NCBI RefSeq assembly: GCF_007713465.1
Contig: NZ_VMSG01000025.1
Coordinates: 31,745 to 95,744 of the forward strand
Direction of reading: 5' to 3'
Source: Pseudomonas sp. H3(2019)
GTDB lineage: Bacteria > Pseudomonadota > Gammaproteobacteria > Pseudomonadales > Pseudomonadaceae
Length of the DNA stretch: 64,000 nucleotides
This document shows positions 50,670 to 58,402 of this stretch, one piece after another. Position numbers and translations under genes: made by a program. The first letter of the stretch is position 1; the number at the start of each line of letters is the position of its first letter. Below the pieces are notes generated by a model. The model made no database searches, was not told where the DNA came from, and was given only the letters and a program-made list of their open reading frames with translations.

Positions 50670-52133
50670 CTACATCAAGTTGCTTTGCGGCAACCCCAGC
50701 AGGCCGGTCAGCGTATTGAGGATGGTTTGTTGCCGGGCGCGGTTTACCTGGTGCTCGGCTTCTGCGGCGGCGACATCGGCGGCGCAGTGTGGGCAGGTCA
50801 CTTCGTGTGCATGGATGTACTGCAAGCAGCCACGACACAGCGCCAGTTGCGGCGGAATACGCCCTTCGTCAGGTGATTTCTGGCCCTGGTTCGCCCAGGC
50901 CAGTTTGATCACCTGGCCGCTGTCGCTGACGCTGTTGACCTTCTCACCGGTGTCGATGCGTTCGGTAATCAGGTCAAAACGTCCGACGGCGAAGGAGGTC
51001 TTCGCTGCGTCCTCGAGTTTGACGATTCGTTCGCGCAGACCCTTTTTCTGCAGGTCCAGCGCGCGGTAGTGACAGTAGGGGTTGTTGCCGGGTTTGCCGA
51101 GCAAGGAGTGCGAGGTCCAGGTGCAGCCGCCACGGCAGACATCGTTGTAGTAGCAGCTTCGGCAGTAGCCCCACAGATCGTCGACACCGCGCAGGCGGCC
51201 AAAGTGCATGCCTTCGCTGTAGTGCCAGATATCGTGCAGGCTCATGGTGCGTACGTTGCCGCCGGAAAAGCCCACCGTTGCCAATGAAGGGCAGCCTTTG
51301 ACGGTGCCATCGGCTTCGAGTGCCAGCACGGTTTGCCCGGCCGCGCAGCCGCTCCAGTGCACGCGCTCGTCACCGAAGCCACGCCACATGTGTTCATAAG
51401 GGCCGTAGTAACCAATATTGTTGCCCACGTTCATCAGCAGGCCGCGATCAACGCCCTCGCGGTAAAGGCGTGCCAGCAACGGCATCACTTCAAGCAGTTG
51501 ATAGGGCTGCAACAACAGCTCTGGATGATCAACGGCATTGCCCATGGCGACCGTCAGCTGGATCTGCCAGTGGGTGGCGCCGAGTTCGATGATCAAGTCC
51601 ATCAGTTCGGGCAGATCGGGCAGGGTGGCTGCGCCGATCTGGGTGTTGACGCTCACTGCAAGCCCCGACTGTTTGGCGCGTCGCAGGGTATCGATAGCCT
51701 TGTCGAACGAGCCCGGAACATTGCGCACAGCGTCATGCAGCGGGGCCAGTCCATCCAGCGAAACACCGACGCCATTGAGCCCGGCATCGACTGCGGCCTG
51801 CATTTTTGCGGGCGTCAGGTTGCGTCCACCGGTTTGTATCGCGCAATACATGCCGTGATCGTGGATAGCCTGGATCAGTTGGGTCCAGTCCTTGCGCAAA
51901 TAGGCTTCACCGCCGATCAAGGTGATCTCGCGGGTGCCGAGCGCCGCCAGGGAATCGATGACATCCAGGCATTCCCGGGTGTTCAATTCATCGGGGCGTC
52001 GATGGCCTGCGCGTGAGCCGCAATGCAGGCATTTGAGATCGCAGGCCAGGGTGATTTCCCAGACCACATGGACCGGCACGTAGCGTTTGAGGTCGGTTTC
52101 ACTGAGGTAGCGGGCGGGGCGATTGTCTGACAT
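50670..52133 (-). CDS. Radical SAM/SPASM peptide maturase (GDL-motif peptide-associated)
   Basis: The 487-aa protein has the radical SAM [4Fe-4S] motif C31-x3-C35-x2-C38 (ACDLKCLHC) and a SAM-binding GGEAYLRKDW. A full SPASM set follows (C263, C281, C324, C327, C333, C337, C354) for auxiliary clusters. An additional C-terminal ribbon C433-x2-C436...C447-x2-C450 (CRGC, CPHC) is unusual for SPASM enzymes and may bind zinc. The nearby upstream genes encode three proteins ending in a shared GDL/GKL module. This agrees with the family I remember as GDL motif peptide-associated radical SAM/SPASM maturases. The modification made is unknown. Confidence 0.9.
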   Translation of the reverse strand: MSDNRPARYLSETDLKRYVPVHVVWEITLACDLKCLHCGSRAGHRRPDELNTRECLDVIDSLAALGTREITLIGGEAYLRKDWTQLIQAIHDHGMYCAIQTGGRNLTPAKMQAAVDAGLNGVGVSLDGLAPLHDAVRNVPGSFDKAIDTLRRAKQSGLAVSVNTQIGAATLPDLPELMDLIIELGATHWQIQLTVAMGNAVDHPELLLQPYQLLEVMPLLARLYREGVDRGLLMNVGNNIGYYGPYEHMWRGFGDERVHWSGCAAGQTVLALEADGTVKGCPSLATVGFSGGNVRTMSLHDIWHYSEGMHFGRLRGVDDLWGYCRSCYYNDVCRGGCTWTSHSLLGKPGNNPYCHYRALDLQKKGLRERIVKLEDAAKTSFAVGRFDLITERIDTGEKVNSVSDSGQVIKLAWANQGQKSPDEGRIPPQLALCRGCLQYIHAHEVTCPHCAADVAAAEAEHQVNRARQQTILNTLTGLLGLPQSNLM

Positions 52134-52239
52134 GGGAAATCCTTGCGCACAGACACGTACGCGGCACGAATCCATCGAAGTGTTCGCGCCTTCCTTAGCA
52201 TCAACGGCGCGAGCGGATTTACCTCTGGGGTTGAAAGGT

Positions 52240-52276
52240 CCCGGGCTCGGTCACTGGTGGTTTGACCAAGCCCGGG
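52240..52276 (-). terminator. Hairpin between peptide gene and maturase gene
   Basis: The stem CCCGGGCT-x-GGTC / GACC-x-AGCCCGGG is strong but followed by few T on the coding strand. It may act as a partial terminator or mRNA stabiliser, so that the precursor genes are expressed above the maturase. Confidence 0.5.
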
Positions 52277-52285
52277 TATTGCCGG

Positions 52286-52870
52286 TTAGCGTGCTTCCAG
52301 TCGGGCGATTTCTGCTTGCAACTGCTCCAGTGCGCTGCGCAAGGCGCCGCTGCTGGCCAGTTGCTGTTCACCCTGGCTCACCACGGCCTTCAGTTGCGCC
52401 AGGTCACCGCTGGCTTGCGCTTGCTGCACGGCAACCGCGTAGAGCGGGTGCGCATGTGACGGATGCTCGACCCGCTGATTATGAGCAGTCGCCTGGCTGA
52501 CAGCCGCGTGTCTGACTGTCGTCCAGTGGTCTTGATCGTAGTACTTGTAGTCGGCAAAACCGCTGTCCCAATCGGCGCCTAGAATGCCGCGCAGGTCGAA
52601 GGTCTGGGCGATATTGCTGTTAGGGCCACTCGGGCTGCCATCCAAAGTGAGGATGATGTGGTTTTCCGTATCGGCGGTCAGTTTGGCCTCGGAATACTCA
52701 CCCCATACCCGAGCACGGAAGTTGAGGGGTGGATAGGTGCTTTGAAAAATGCTCGCAACGCCGCTGACTTTCTTGTTGGCGGTATCCACCAGCAGATCCA
52801 GGGTTAGAACCGGTGCGCCGAGTAGCGAGCTGGAAACGTTGAGGCGCGTGTGAAAAAGTCCAATTGACAT
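52286..52870 (-). CDS. DUF1842-DUF1843-like protein, candidate maturase substrate
   Basis: The 194-aa protein has a beta-rich N-terminal domain (about residues 3-120) with PPLNFRARVWGEYS and GADWDSGFADYKYYDQ. A linker and a C-terminal module follow (PLYAVAVQQAQASGDLAQLK, GDL at 155-157), ending in a short coiled coil (EIARLEAR). It has no signal peptide. It is a paralogue of the next gene upstream and shares the module with the 62-aa peptide. A role as substrate of the adjacent radical SAM enzyme is inferred from the gene context only. Confidence 0.85.
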   Translation of the reverse strand: MSIGLFHTRLNVSSSLLGAPVLTLDLLVDTANKKVSGVASIFQSTYPPLNFRARVWGEYSEAKLTADTENHIILTLDGSPSGPNSNIAQTFDLRGILGADWDSGFADYKYYDQDHWTTVRHAAVSQATAHNQRVEHPSHAHPLYAVAVQQAQASGDLAQLKAVVSQGEQQLASSGALRSALEQLQAEIARLEAR

Positions 52871-52923
52871 GGTGCAACTCCCTTAATTGTATTCAGGACA
52901 AGCCAGGCACATTCAGTTGCCGG

Positions 52924-53556
52924 TCAGCGACGTTCCAGCCGGCTGATTTCACCCTTGGCGGCCTCAAGCGCACTTTGCAGCTGTGGTTGCTGCTCCAGCT
53001 GTTGTTTGGCAAGGCTCGCCAGATTTTTCATCTGGGCCAGATCACCGCTGGCAATGGCGCCCTGAATCGGCGCGGCGTACAGCGGCATGATCGGCGGATA
53101 CGGCAGGATTACCGGGCCGGGTTCCAGCGGTAGTGGATAGGCCTTGGAAGGCACCGACTCGACGAGATGGGCGGGCGCAGTGACCTTGACCCAGCGTTGG
53201 CCGTTGAAGTACTCGTAGTTGGCGACCCCTGCTTTCCAGTCGTCACCGACCACCAGATGCAGCTTGAAGTTCACCATGGAGTTAGAGCTCGGGCCACCCT
53301 GGTTGCCTTGAACGGTGATCAGTATTTTGCTGACGCCGGGTTTCATCACCGTCATGTAGGTGTACTCACCCCAGACATCGGAATGCACATCCAGCGGCGG
53401 GTTGGTTGCCTGAGTGATTGCGGCAGTACCGTTTACCGTTTGCTCAGGTGTAAACACCAGCAGATTGAGTGCCAGGCTTTGTGCGCCCGGTTGCTGAGTA
53501 CCAATTCGATAGCAGAGTGGGAATAAACCGACAGATTGCTGAGAAGAACCAGACAT
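52924..53556 (-). CDS. DUF1842-DUF1843-like protein, candidate maturase substrate
   Basis: The 210-aa paralogue has the N-terminal domain with VGLFPLCYRIGTQQPG, PPLDVHSDVWGEYTY and VGDDWKAGVANYEYF. A proline-rich linker (residues 140-158, PLPLEPGPVILPYPPI) precedes the C-terminal module PLYAAPIQGAIASGDLAQMK (GDL at 171-173), and the protein ends EISRLERR. The ATG at 53556 has GGAGG 8 bp upstream and is preferred to one five codons earlier. The gene lies between the free-standing peptide and the second paralogue. Confidence 0.85.
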   Translation of the reverse strand: MSGSSQQSVGLFPLCYRIGTQQPGAQSLALNLLVFTPEQTVNGTAAITQATNPPLDVHSDVWGEYTYMTVMKPGVSKILITVQGNQGGPSSNSMVNFKLHLVVGDDWKAGVANYEYFNGQRWVKVTAPAHLVESVPSKAYPLPLEPGPVILPYPPIMPLYAAPIQGAIASGDLAQMKNLASLAKQQLEQQPQLQSALEAAKGEISRLERR

Positions 53557-53596
53557 AATTATTGCCTCCATTGCAATAGGGGAGCGGAAACAGCGC

Positions 53597-53785
53597 TTAG
53601 TGCTGTTCCAGGCGTGCGACTTCCTTAGCCAACTGCTCGTACGCGCTACTTAGTTCTTTGGGTTCTGGCTTGGATGCATCGCGTTGTTTCAATAAAGCCT
53701 TCATTTCCGGCAGCTTGCCTGCCTTGATCGCGCTTTGGATGGCCACCCCGTAGGGGGGCATGCTATGGCGAGTTGAATTGCTCAT
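53597..53785 (-). CDS. Free-standing DUF1843-like peptide (GKL variant)
   Basis: The 62-aa peptide is essentially the C-terminal module of the next two genes on its own: PPYGVAIQSAIKAGKLPEMK, then a charged segment and the ending EVARLEQH. The GDL triplet is GKL here (residues 23-25). AAGGA lies in good position before the ATG. It is the first gene of the block, so promoter-proximal expression would make it the most abundant precursor. Confidence 0.85.
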   Translation of the reverse strand: MSNSTRHSMPPYGVAIQSAIKAGKLPEMKALLKQRDASKPEPKELSSAYEQLAKEVARLEQH

Positions 53786-54097
53786 AACGATTCCTTCCGT
53801 GGTTGTGCGAATACTGCTGTCATCAGCAGTTTTTGCAGTTAAGCAGGCGTTGATGAATATGCAATGGGCGATGGGCTAGTACGGCTGATAAATTGTTAAT
53901 ATTATTCTATTAATAGCGACGCGTTAGGAGTTTGGTTGTTTGTTATCAGGATTGGCTATGAGAGAAAGAGTGCTGGGTGCTTTCCTCATAAGCAGGGAAA
54001 GTTCTTATCGCCATTGATAATAAATATGTGCAGTTGTTTATTTTGCGGATAGTTAAGTACGATAGTTCCAATAAGCGCATCGTTTTATTGTGACTGT
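53786..54097. promoter_or_regulatory. AT-rich promoter region of the GDL peptide block
   Basis: This 312-bp non-coding region is much more AT-rich than its surroundings (runs such as TTAATATTATTCTATTAATA around 53896-53914, with a CTATTAATAG palindrome). It must hold the promoter of the minus-strand peptide genes and the 3' end of the oxidoreductase gene to its right. No unambiguous promoter boxes are assigned. Confidence 0.5.
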
Positions 54098-55639
54098 TCA
54101 ACCTTCTTGCGCGGCAATTCGCCGAATGATCTGCAGGGCTTCTTCGCGCAGCAACGGCTGTTTCATCCGCTCGGCCAGCAACGCCATTTGTCGCGAGTAC
54201 TCACAGGCAACCACCGCCTCGACCTGTTCGCCCTTGCACAGCAACGCGATGAAGGCGTATTGCTCGGGGTTGCCTTCGAAGACGATCCGGTCCCATCGGT
54301 CGGCGTGGCCGAGCATCTCGAAGGTCTTGTCGAAGTGATACGTCCAGAAGAACGGCACATCCACGTAGCGTGTTTCAGCACCCAGCATGTTTTGCGCGGC
54401 GATCAGCGCCTGCTGCTGGGCCAGGCGCCAGTGCTCGATGCGTGTGGGAACACCTTGCAAGGCAAAGGAGGCGATGTCGCCAGCGGCCCACAGGCCAGGC
54501 GCGACGCGCATGCCTTCGTTTACCGGTAGCCCGCCGTCATCGTCCAGCTCAACACCTTCGAGCAGGTCGGTGACCGGGTTGACGCCGATGCCGATCAGCA
54601 CCAGGTCGGCGGGAAGTCGTTGGCCATTCTCGAGCAGAACGGCCTCGACGTTGTCTTGGCCCTCAAACGCCTTTGGCTGGGTATTGGCATGAAAGACCAC
54701 GCCGTTGTCTTCGTGCAGGGACAAAATCGCCAAGCCGATGCGTTCACCAAACAGCGTGCTGAATGGTGTTTCATGGTGCGCGACCACGCTGACTTCCAGA
54801 CCATGGCGGTGCAAGGCCGATGCCGACTCCAGGCCGATGAAGCTGGCGCCGATGATGACCACTCGGGCACCGGGTTTTGCGATGTGCAGAATGCGCTCGG
54901 CGTCCGCTCGCGAGCGCAGCGCCAGGATGTTGTGCAGATGCGCACCGTCTACCGAAAGCGGCCTGGGTTCGCCGCCACTGGCCAGGAGCGCGGCGTCGTA
55001 GTCGAAGGTGCGCCCGTCACCCAGGGAAACCCTTTTGGCGGCCACATCGAGACGGATGACCTCACCTTGAACCCGCTCGATGTGCTGTTCGGTGTAAAAG
55101 CGCTCATCCAGTAGCGGTGGAGTTTCTTCAGCGGACATTTCTCCGGCAAGGACGTATTTGCTCAGTACCGTGCGATCATAGCCAGGATTCGTTTCGCGAT
55201 CGATCAACACCAGGCGCCCGGCAAAGCCGTGTTCACGCAGGGCAGCTGTTGCCGCTGTGCCCGCAGCGCCTGCGCCGACGATCACAAAGCAGCGCGAATC
55301 AGGGACACGAGCAGCTTCGACGGGCGCAAGGGGCTGGTCGTCCACGATGACATCGCCATCGACCACGTTTGCCGGATAGCGGGTCAGTCCATTCAGAGCG
55401 GGCGGTTCGCACACTTGACCGTCCTCGACCGTGAACATCGCCTTGTGCCACGGGCAAATCAACCGACCATTGCAGACAACGCCTTCGTCCAGCGGAGCCT
55501 GCGCGTGCGGACATTCGCCCTGATAGGCGTAGACCCGTTCGCCGGCCCGCAACAGCACGATCTTCAGTGCACCGATTTCAACGCGAGTACCGCGGTCTTC
55601 ACGAAGGTCGGTAAAGCGGGCGATATTGTGCAGGGACAT
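54098..55639 (-). CDS. Rieske-domain FAD-dependent oxidoreductase (AIF-like)
   Basis: The 513-aa fusion has an N-terminal Rieske [2Fe-2S] domain (residues 1-105) with ligands in ECPHAQAPL and LICPWHKAMF. A pyridine nucleotide-disulfide reductase follows, with FAD loop FVIVGAGAAGTAATAALREH, NAD loop VVIIGASFIGLESASALHRH and the FAD-site GLWAAGDIASF. It resembles AIFM3-type proteins and ferredoxin reductases. The electron acceptor is not encoded nearby, and the fusion may be self-contained. The function is unknown. Confidence 0.88.
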   Translation of the reverse strand: MSLHNIARFTDLREDRGTRVEIGALKIVLLRAGERVYAYQGECPHAQAPLDEGVVCNGRLICPWHKAMFTVEDGQVCEPPALNGLTRYPANVVDGDVIVDDQPLAPVEAARVPDSRCFVIVGAGAAGTAATAALREHGFAGRLVLIDRETNPGYDRTVLSKYVLAGEMSAEETPPLLDERFYTEQHIERVQGEVIRLDVAAKRVSLGDGRTFDYDAALLASGGEPRPLSVDGAHLHNILALRSRADAERILHIAKPGARVVIIGASFIGLESASALHRHGLEVSVVAHHETPFSTLFGERIGLAILSLHEDNGVVFHANTQPKAFEGQDNVEAVLLENGQRLPADLVLIGIGVNPVTDLLEGVELDDDGGLPVNEGMRVAPGLWAAGDIASFALQGVPTRIEHWRLAQQQALIAAQNMLGAETRYVDVPFFWTYHFDKTFEMLGHADRWDRIVFEGNPEQYAFIALLCKGEQVEAVVACEYSRQMALLAERMKQPLLREEALQIIRRIAAQEG

Positions 55640-55840
55640 GACAGCTCTCCGGGGCGGGATTTTCCGTTGGCGTCGGCAGAGCGGCGGGGCGCATCAGTGA
55701 AGCTGCACCTCCGTTTGACAGGCTCGACCCTTACAGTAAAGCAGTGAAAGTGCGTGCCCATCGAAGCACCCTGTTAATGCTCCCGTGATCGCTTGCGATC
55801 CGTCACATACTATGCAAGGTTTCATGATTCCACCTGACTG

Positions 55841-56377
55841 ATGGCCTTTGGCATGACGGATAGCAAACCCGGCAGACACACTCCCAGCGCCCAGGACATC
55901 GTCGCTGCACTCGACCTGGAACCCCATGTGGAAGGCGGTTATTACCGCAGAACCTTTCAGTCTGATCGCCAGCCCATGGTCGAGACCGCAGGTGGTCGGC
56001 GTTATGCGATGACCTCGATCTATTACTTGCTGACGGGCACGTCTCCCGTCGGCCACTTTCATTTGAACAAATCCGACATCGTTCACTACTACCATGTAGG
56101 CGATGCAATTCAGTACTTCCTCATCTATCCGGACGGCGCATTGAAAACCGTGGTGATGGGCAATGACGTCACTGCCGGGCAGTGCCTGCAATTGCATGTG
56201 CCGGGCGGTGTCTGGAAGGCTTCGCAGCTCATGGCTGGACCGGGCGCTTACGGCCTGATCAGTGAAGCCGTTTCGCCAGGGTTTGATTTTGCGGATATGC
56301 AATTGGGCAGTCGGCGCAGGCTTGGGGAGCTGTTTCCAGAGCATTCGGCGCTGTTTGAGCGGCTGGCGCGAGAATAA
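55841..56377 (+). CDS. Cupin DUF985 family protein
   Basis: The 178-aa single-domain cupin has signatures LEPHVEGGYYRRTFQSDRQ, SIYYLLTGTSPVGHFHLNKS and GAYGLISEAVSPGFDFADMQ. The candidate metal histidines are in HFHLNKSDIVHYY. The start could also be the ATG at 55853; neither has a good ribosome site. The biochemical role of the family is not known. Confidence 0.85.
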   Translation: MAFGMTDSKPGRHTPSAQDIVAALDLEPHVEGGYYRRTFQSDRQPMVETAGGRRYAMTSIYYLLTGTSPVGHFHLNKSDIVHYYHVGDAIQYFLIYPDGALKTVVMGNDVTAGQCLQLHVPGGVWKASQLMAGPGAYGLISEAVSPGFDFADMQLGSRRRLGELFPEHSALFERLARE

Positions 56378-56469
56378 AACAGTAAGACCAGAACGCACTC
56401 CGTAGCAGCTGTCGAGCCTGCGAGGGATCAGTAGGGTGTTGCGCCTATGAAATTTATTCTGTAGTTTTT

Positions 56470-56497
56470 CATGAAATTATAAAAACATAATTTCATG
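56470..56497. promoter_or_regulatory. 28-bp palindromic operator candidate
   Basis: Eleven-base arms CATGAAATTAT and ATAATTTCATG flank a 6-bp A-rich centre, directly before the amine oxidoreductase gene. The right arm contains an in-frame ATG at 56495. It is probably the binding site of the XRE-cupin regulator encoded in the same operon. Confidence 0.6.
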
Positions 56498-56506
56498 GGC
56501 GCCCGA

Positions 56507-57796
56507 ATGTTTCAGCAATCCTCGCAGCATGTCGCCAGCTATTACGCCTACAGTTGCGCTGATCGCCTGTTGGATCGAGCCGCTCTGGAAGGTGAACACA
56601 CTGCCGAGGTGCTGATCGTCGGTGCCGGCTTCAGTGGCCTGCATACCGCGTTGCGCCTGGCCTTGGCTGGCAAGCGCGTGACGTTGCTGGAAGCCAGTCG
56701 CGTTGCCTGGGCTGCCTCGGGGCGCAATGGTGGGCAGGCGATTCTCGGCTGGTCGTGTGACATGCCGCCCCTGGAGGCTGCGCTGGGTTATGAACGCGCG
56801 CGGCGCTTGTGGGACGGCATGCGCTGGGCGGCGCGGGAGCTGCGCGAGTTGCCCGCACGCCATGGTTTCGACTGCGATTATCGACCCGGCCACTTGTGGA
56901 CGTCGGTCATGCCGCGTCGGGTCAGTCTCCTGACAGAGTGGCAACGCGAGGCCAGCCACAAGTGGGGCCACGATGATCTGCAATTCATCGCGCGTGAGCA
57001 GTTACCGCAGTGGGTCGCCAGCGAACGTTATCAGGCGGGGCTCTATGACCCCGAAGGTGGCCATCTGAATCCATTGAAGCTGGCGCTGGGTCTGGCCGCA
57101 GCCATCGAACGTGCTGGTGGCTGCATCTTTGAGCAGAGCAAAGCGCTGAGCTATCGCGAAGAAGGCGATCAGTATCTGGTGACTACCGAACGCGGGAGCA
57201 TTCGGGCAAATGTCCTGGTGCTGGCGTGCAACGCCTATCTTGATCAACTCGACCCTGAACTGGCCAGTTGCGTGTTGCCGGTGGGCACTTATCAGGTGGC
57301 CACCGCGCCGCTGACTGCCGAGCAAGCCAGCGCGCTGCTGCCGAGTAATGTCTGCGTCACCGACAATCAGTTCGTCCTCGATTATTTCCGTCGCACACCG
57401 GATAACCGCTTGTTGTTCGGTGGCGGCTGCACCTATCTGGGCGGGATGCCCAAAGACATCGCCGCCGCGACACGGCCCTATCTGGAACGGGTCTTCCCGC
57501 AGCTCAAAGGTGTCGAGCTGGAGTTCACCTGGGGTGGGCATATCGACCTGACCCTCAAGCGCACCCCTGACATTGGCCGGCGTGGCGACCTCTACTGGCT
57601 ACAGGGCTATTCCGGGCACGGTGTGCTCCCGACGCTGGCCGGGGCTCGCGCCGTGTCCGATGCGATTCTCGGTCAGCCGGATGAGCTGGCCTTGTACCAG
57701 GGTTTGAGTAATGACAGCTTTCCCGGCGGTAAATACCTCGCAGCGCCATTGGAAGCCATCGGCAAGGCCTGGTACCGACTGCGCGACAGCATTTGA
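56507..57796 (+). CDS. FAD-dependent amine oxidoreductase (PuuB/DadA-like)
   Basis: The 429-aa protein belongs to the DAO family. It has the FAD loop VLIVGAGFSGLHTALRLALA and the second motif ASRVAWAASGRNGGQAILGW, as in gamma-glutamylputrescine oxidase PuuB. The C-terminal LYWLQGYSGHGVLPTLAGAR closes the FAD site. It is followed by a regulator and a glutamine-synthetase-like ligase, which supports a role in polyamine or related amine degradation. I chose the ATG at 56507 because the one at 56495 lies in the palindrome. Confidence 0.88.
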   Translation: MFQQSSQHVASYYAYSCADRLLDRAALEGEHTAEVLIVGAGFSGLHTALRLALAGKRVTLLEASRVAWAASGRNGGQAILGWSCDMPPLEAALGYERARRLWDGMRWAARELRELPARHGFDCDYRPGHLWTSVMPRRVSLLTEWQREASHKWGHDDLQFIAREQLPQWVASERYQAGLYDPEGGHLNPLKLALGLAAAIERAGGCIFEQSKALSYREEGDQYLVTTERGSIRANVLVLACNAYLDQLDPELASCVLPVGTYQVATAPLTAEQASALLPSNVCVTDNQFVLDYFRRTPDNRLLFGGGCTYLGGMPKDIAAATRPYLERVFPQLKGVELEFTWGGHIDLTLKRTPDIGRRGDLYWLQGYSGHGVLPTLAGARAVSDAILGQPDELALYQGLSNDSFPGGKYLAAPLEAIGKAWYRLRDSI

Positions 57797-57821
57797 TGAG
57801 TCATCTTCCGGAATTACTGGC

Positions 57822-58379
57822 ATGAACAAGCAAGAAGAAATCGCCGCGCTGGCGATCCTGATCCACGATCTGCGCAAGCACAAGAAATACACCCTCAAGG
57901 AATTGGCCGACAAAATCGACCGTTCCGTGGGCTTTCTTTCGCAAGTCGAACGGGGTTTGTCACGGCCGACCGTGGCGGACCTGACCGCGATCAGCGAAAC
58001 CCTCGGCGTGCCAACCACCTATTTTTACAGCCTGCCGAAACCTAAGGTGTTGCCTTGGGTGACCCGCCCGGATGAGCGCCGCACGTTGTACTACGCCAAC
58101 GGAATTACCGACATTCTGGTCTCGCCGAAGATCAGGGCCTCGTTTTCGATGCTCGAAAGCCAACTGGAGGCGGGCGCCAGCAGTGGCGAGCGGCACTTGA
58201 GCGACAGCTCCGAGCAGGGCGGCTACGTGCTGGAAGGCGCATTGACGCTGTGGTTGGGCGATGACGACGAGCCGGTCACCTTGCAGGCCGGCGACAGTTT
58301 TCAGCTCGACAGTCACACACGCTGTCGCTACGGCAACCTCACTGATCAGCTCACGCGAGTGCTTTGGGTTTACACCTGA
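57822..58379 (+). CDS. XRE-cupin transcriptional regulator (PuuR-like)
   Basis: The 185-aa regulator combines an N-terminal helix-turn-helix (YTLKELADKIDRSVGFLSQV with ERGLSRPTVADL) and a C-terminal cupin (residues 115-183, LQAGDSFQLDSHTRCRYGN). This is the architecture of PuuR, the putrescine-utilisation repressor. It lies 25 bp after the oxidoreductase and 23 bp before the ligase gene, so it probably controls its own operon through the upstream palindrome. Confidence 0.9.
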   Translation: MNKQEEIAALAILIHDLRKHKKYTLKELADKIDRSVGFLSQVERGLSRPTVADLTAISETLGVPTTYFYSLPKPKVLPWVTRPDERRTLYYANGITDILVSPKIRASFSMLESQLEAGASSGERHLSDSSEQGGYVLEGALTLWLGDDDEPVTLQAGDSFQLDSHTRCRYGNLTDQLTRVLWVYT

Positions 58380-58402
58380 TAACAATAAAAGGAACAACAA
58401 CG

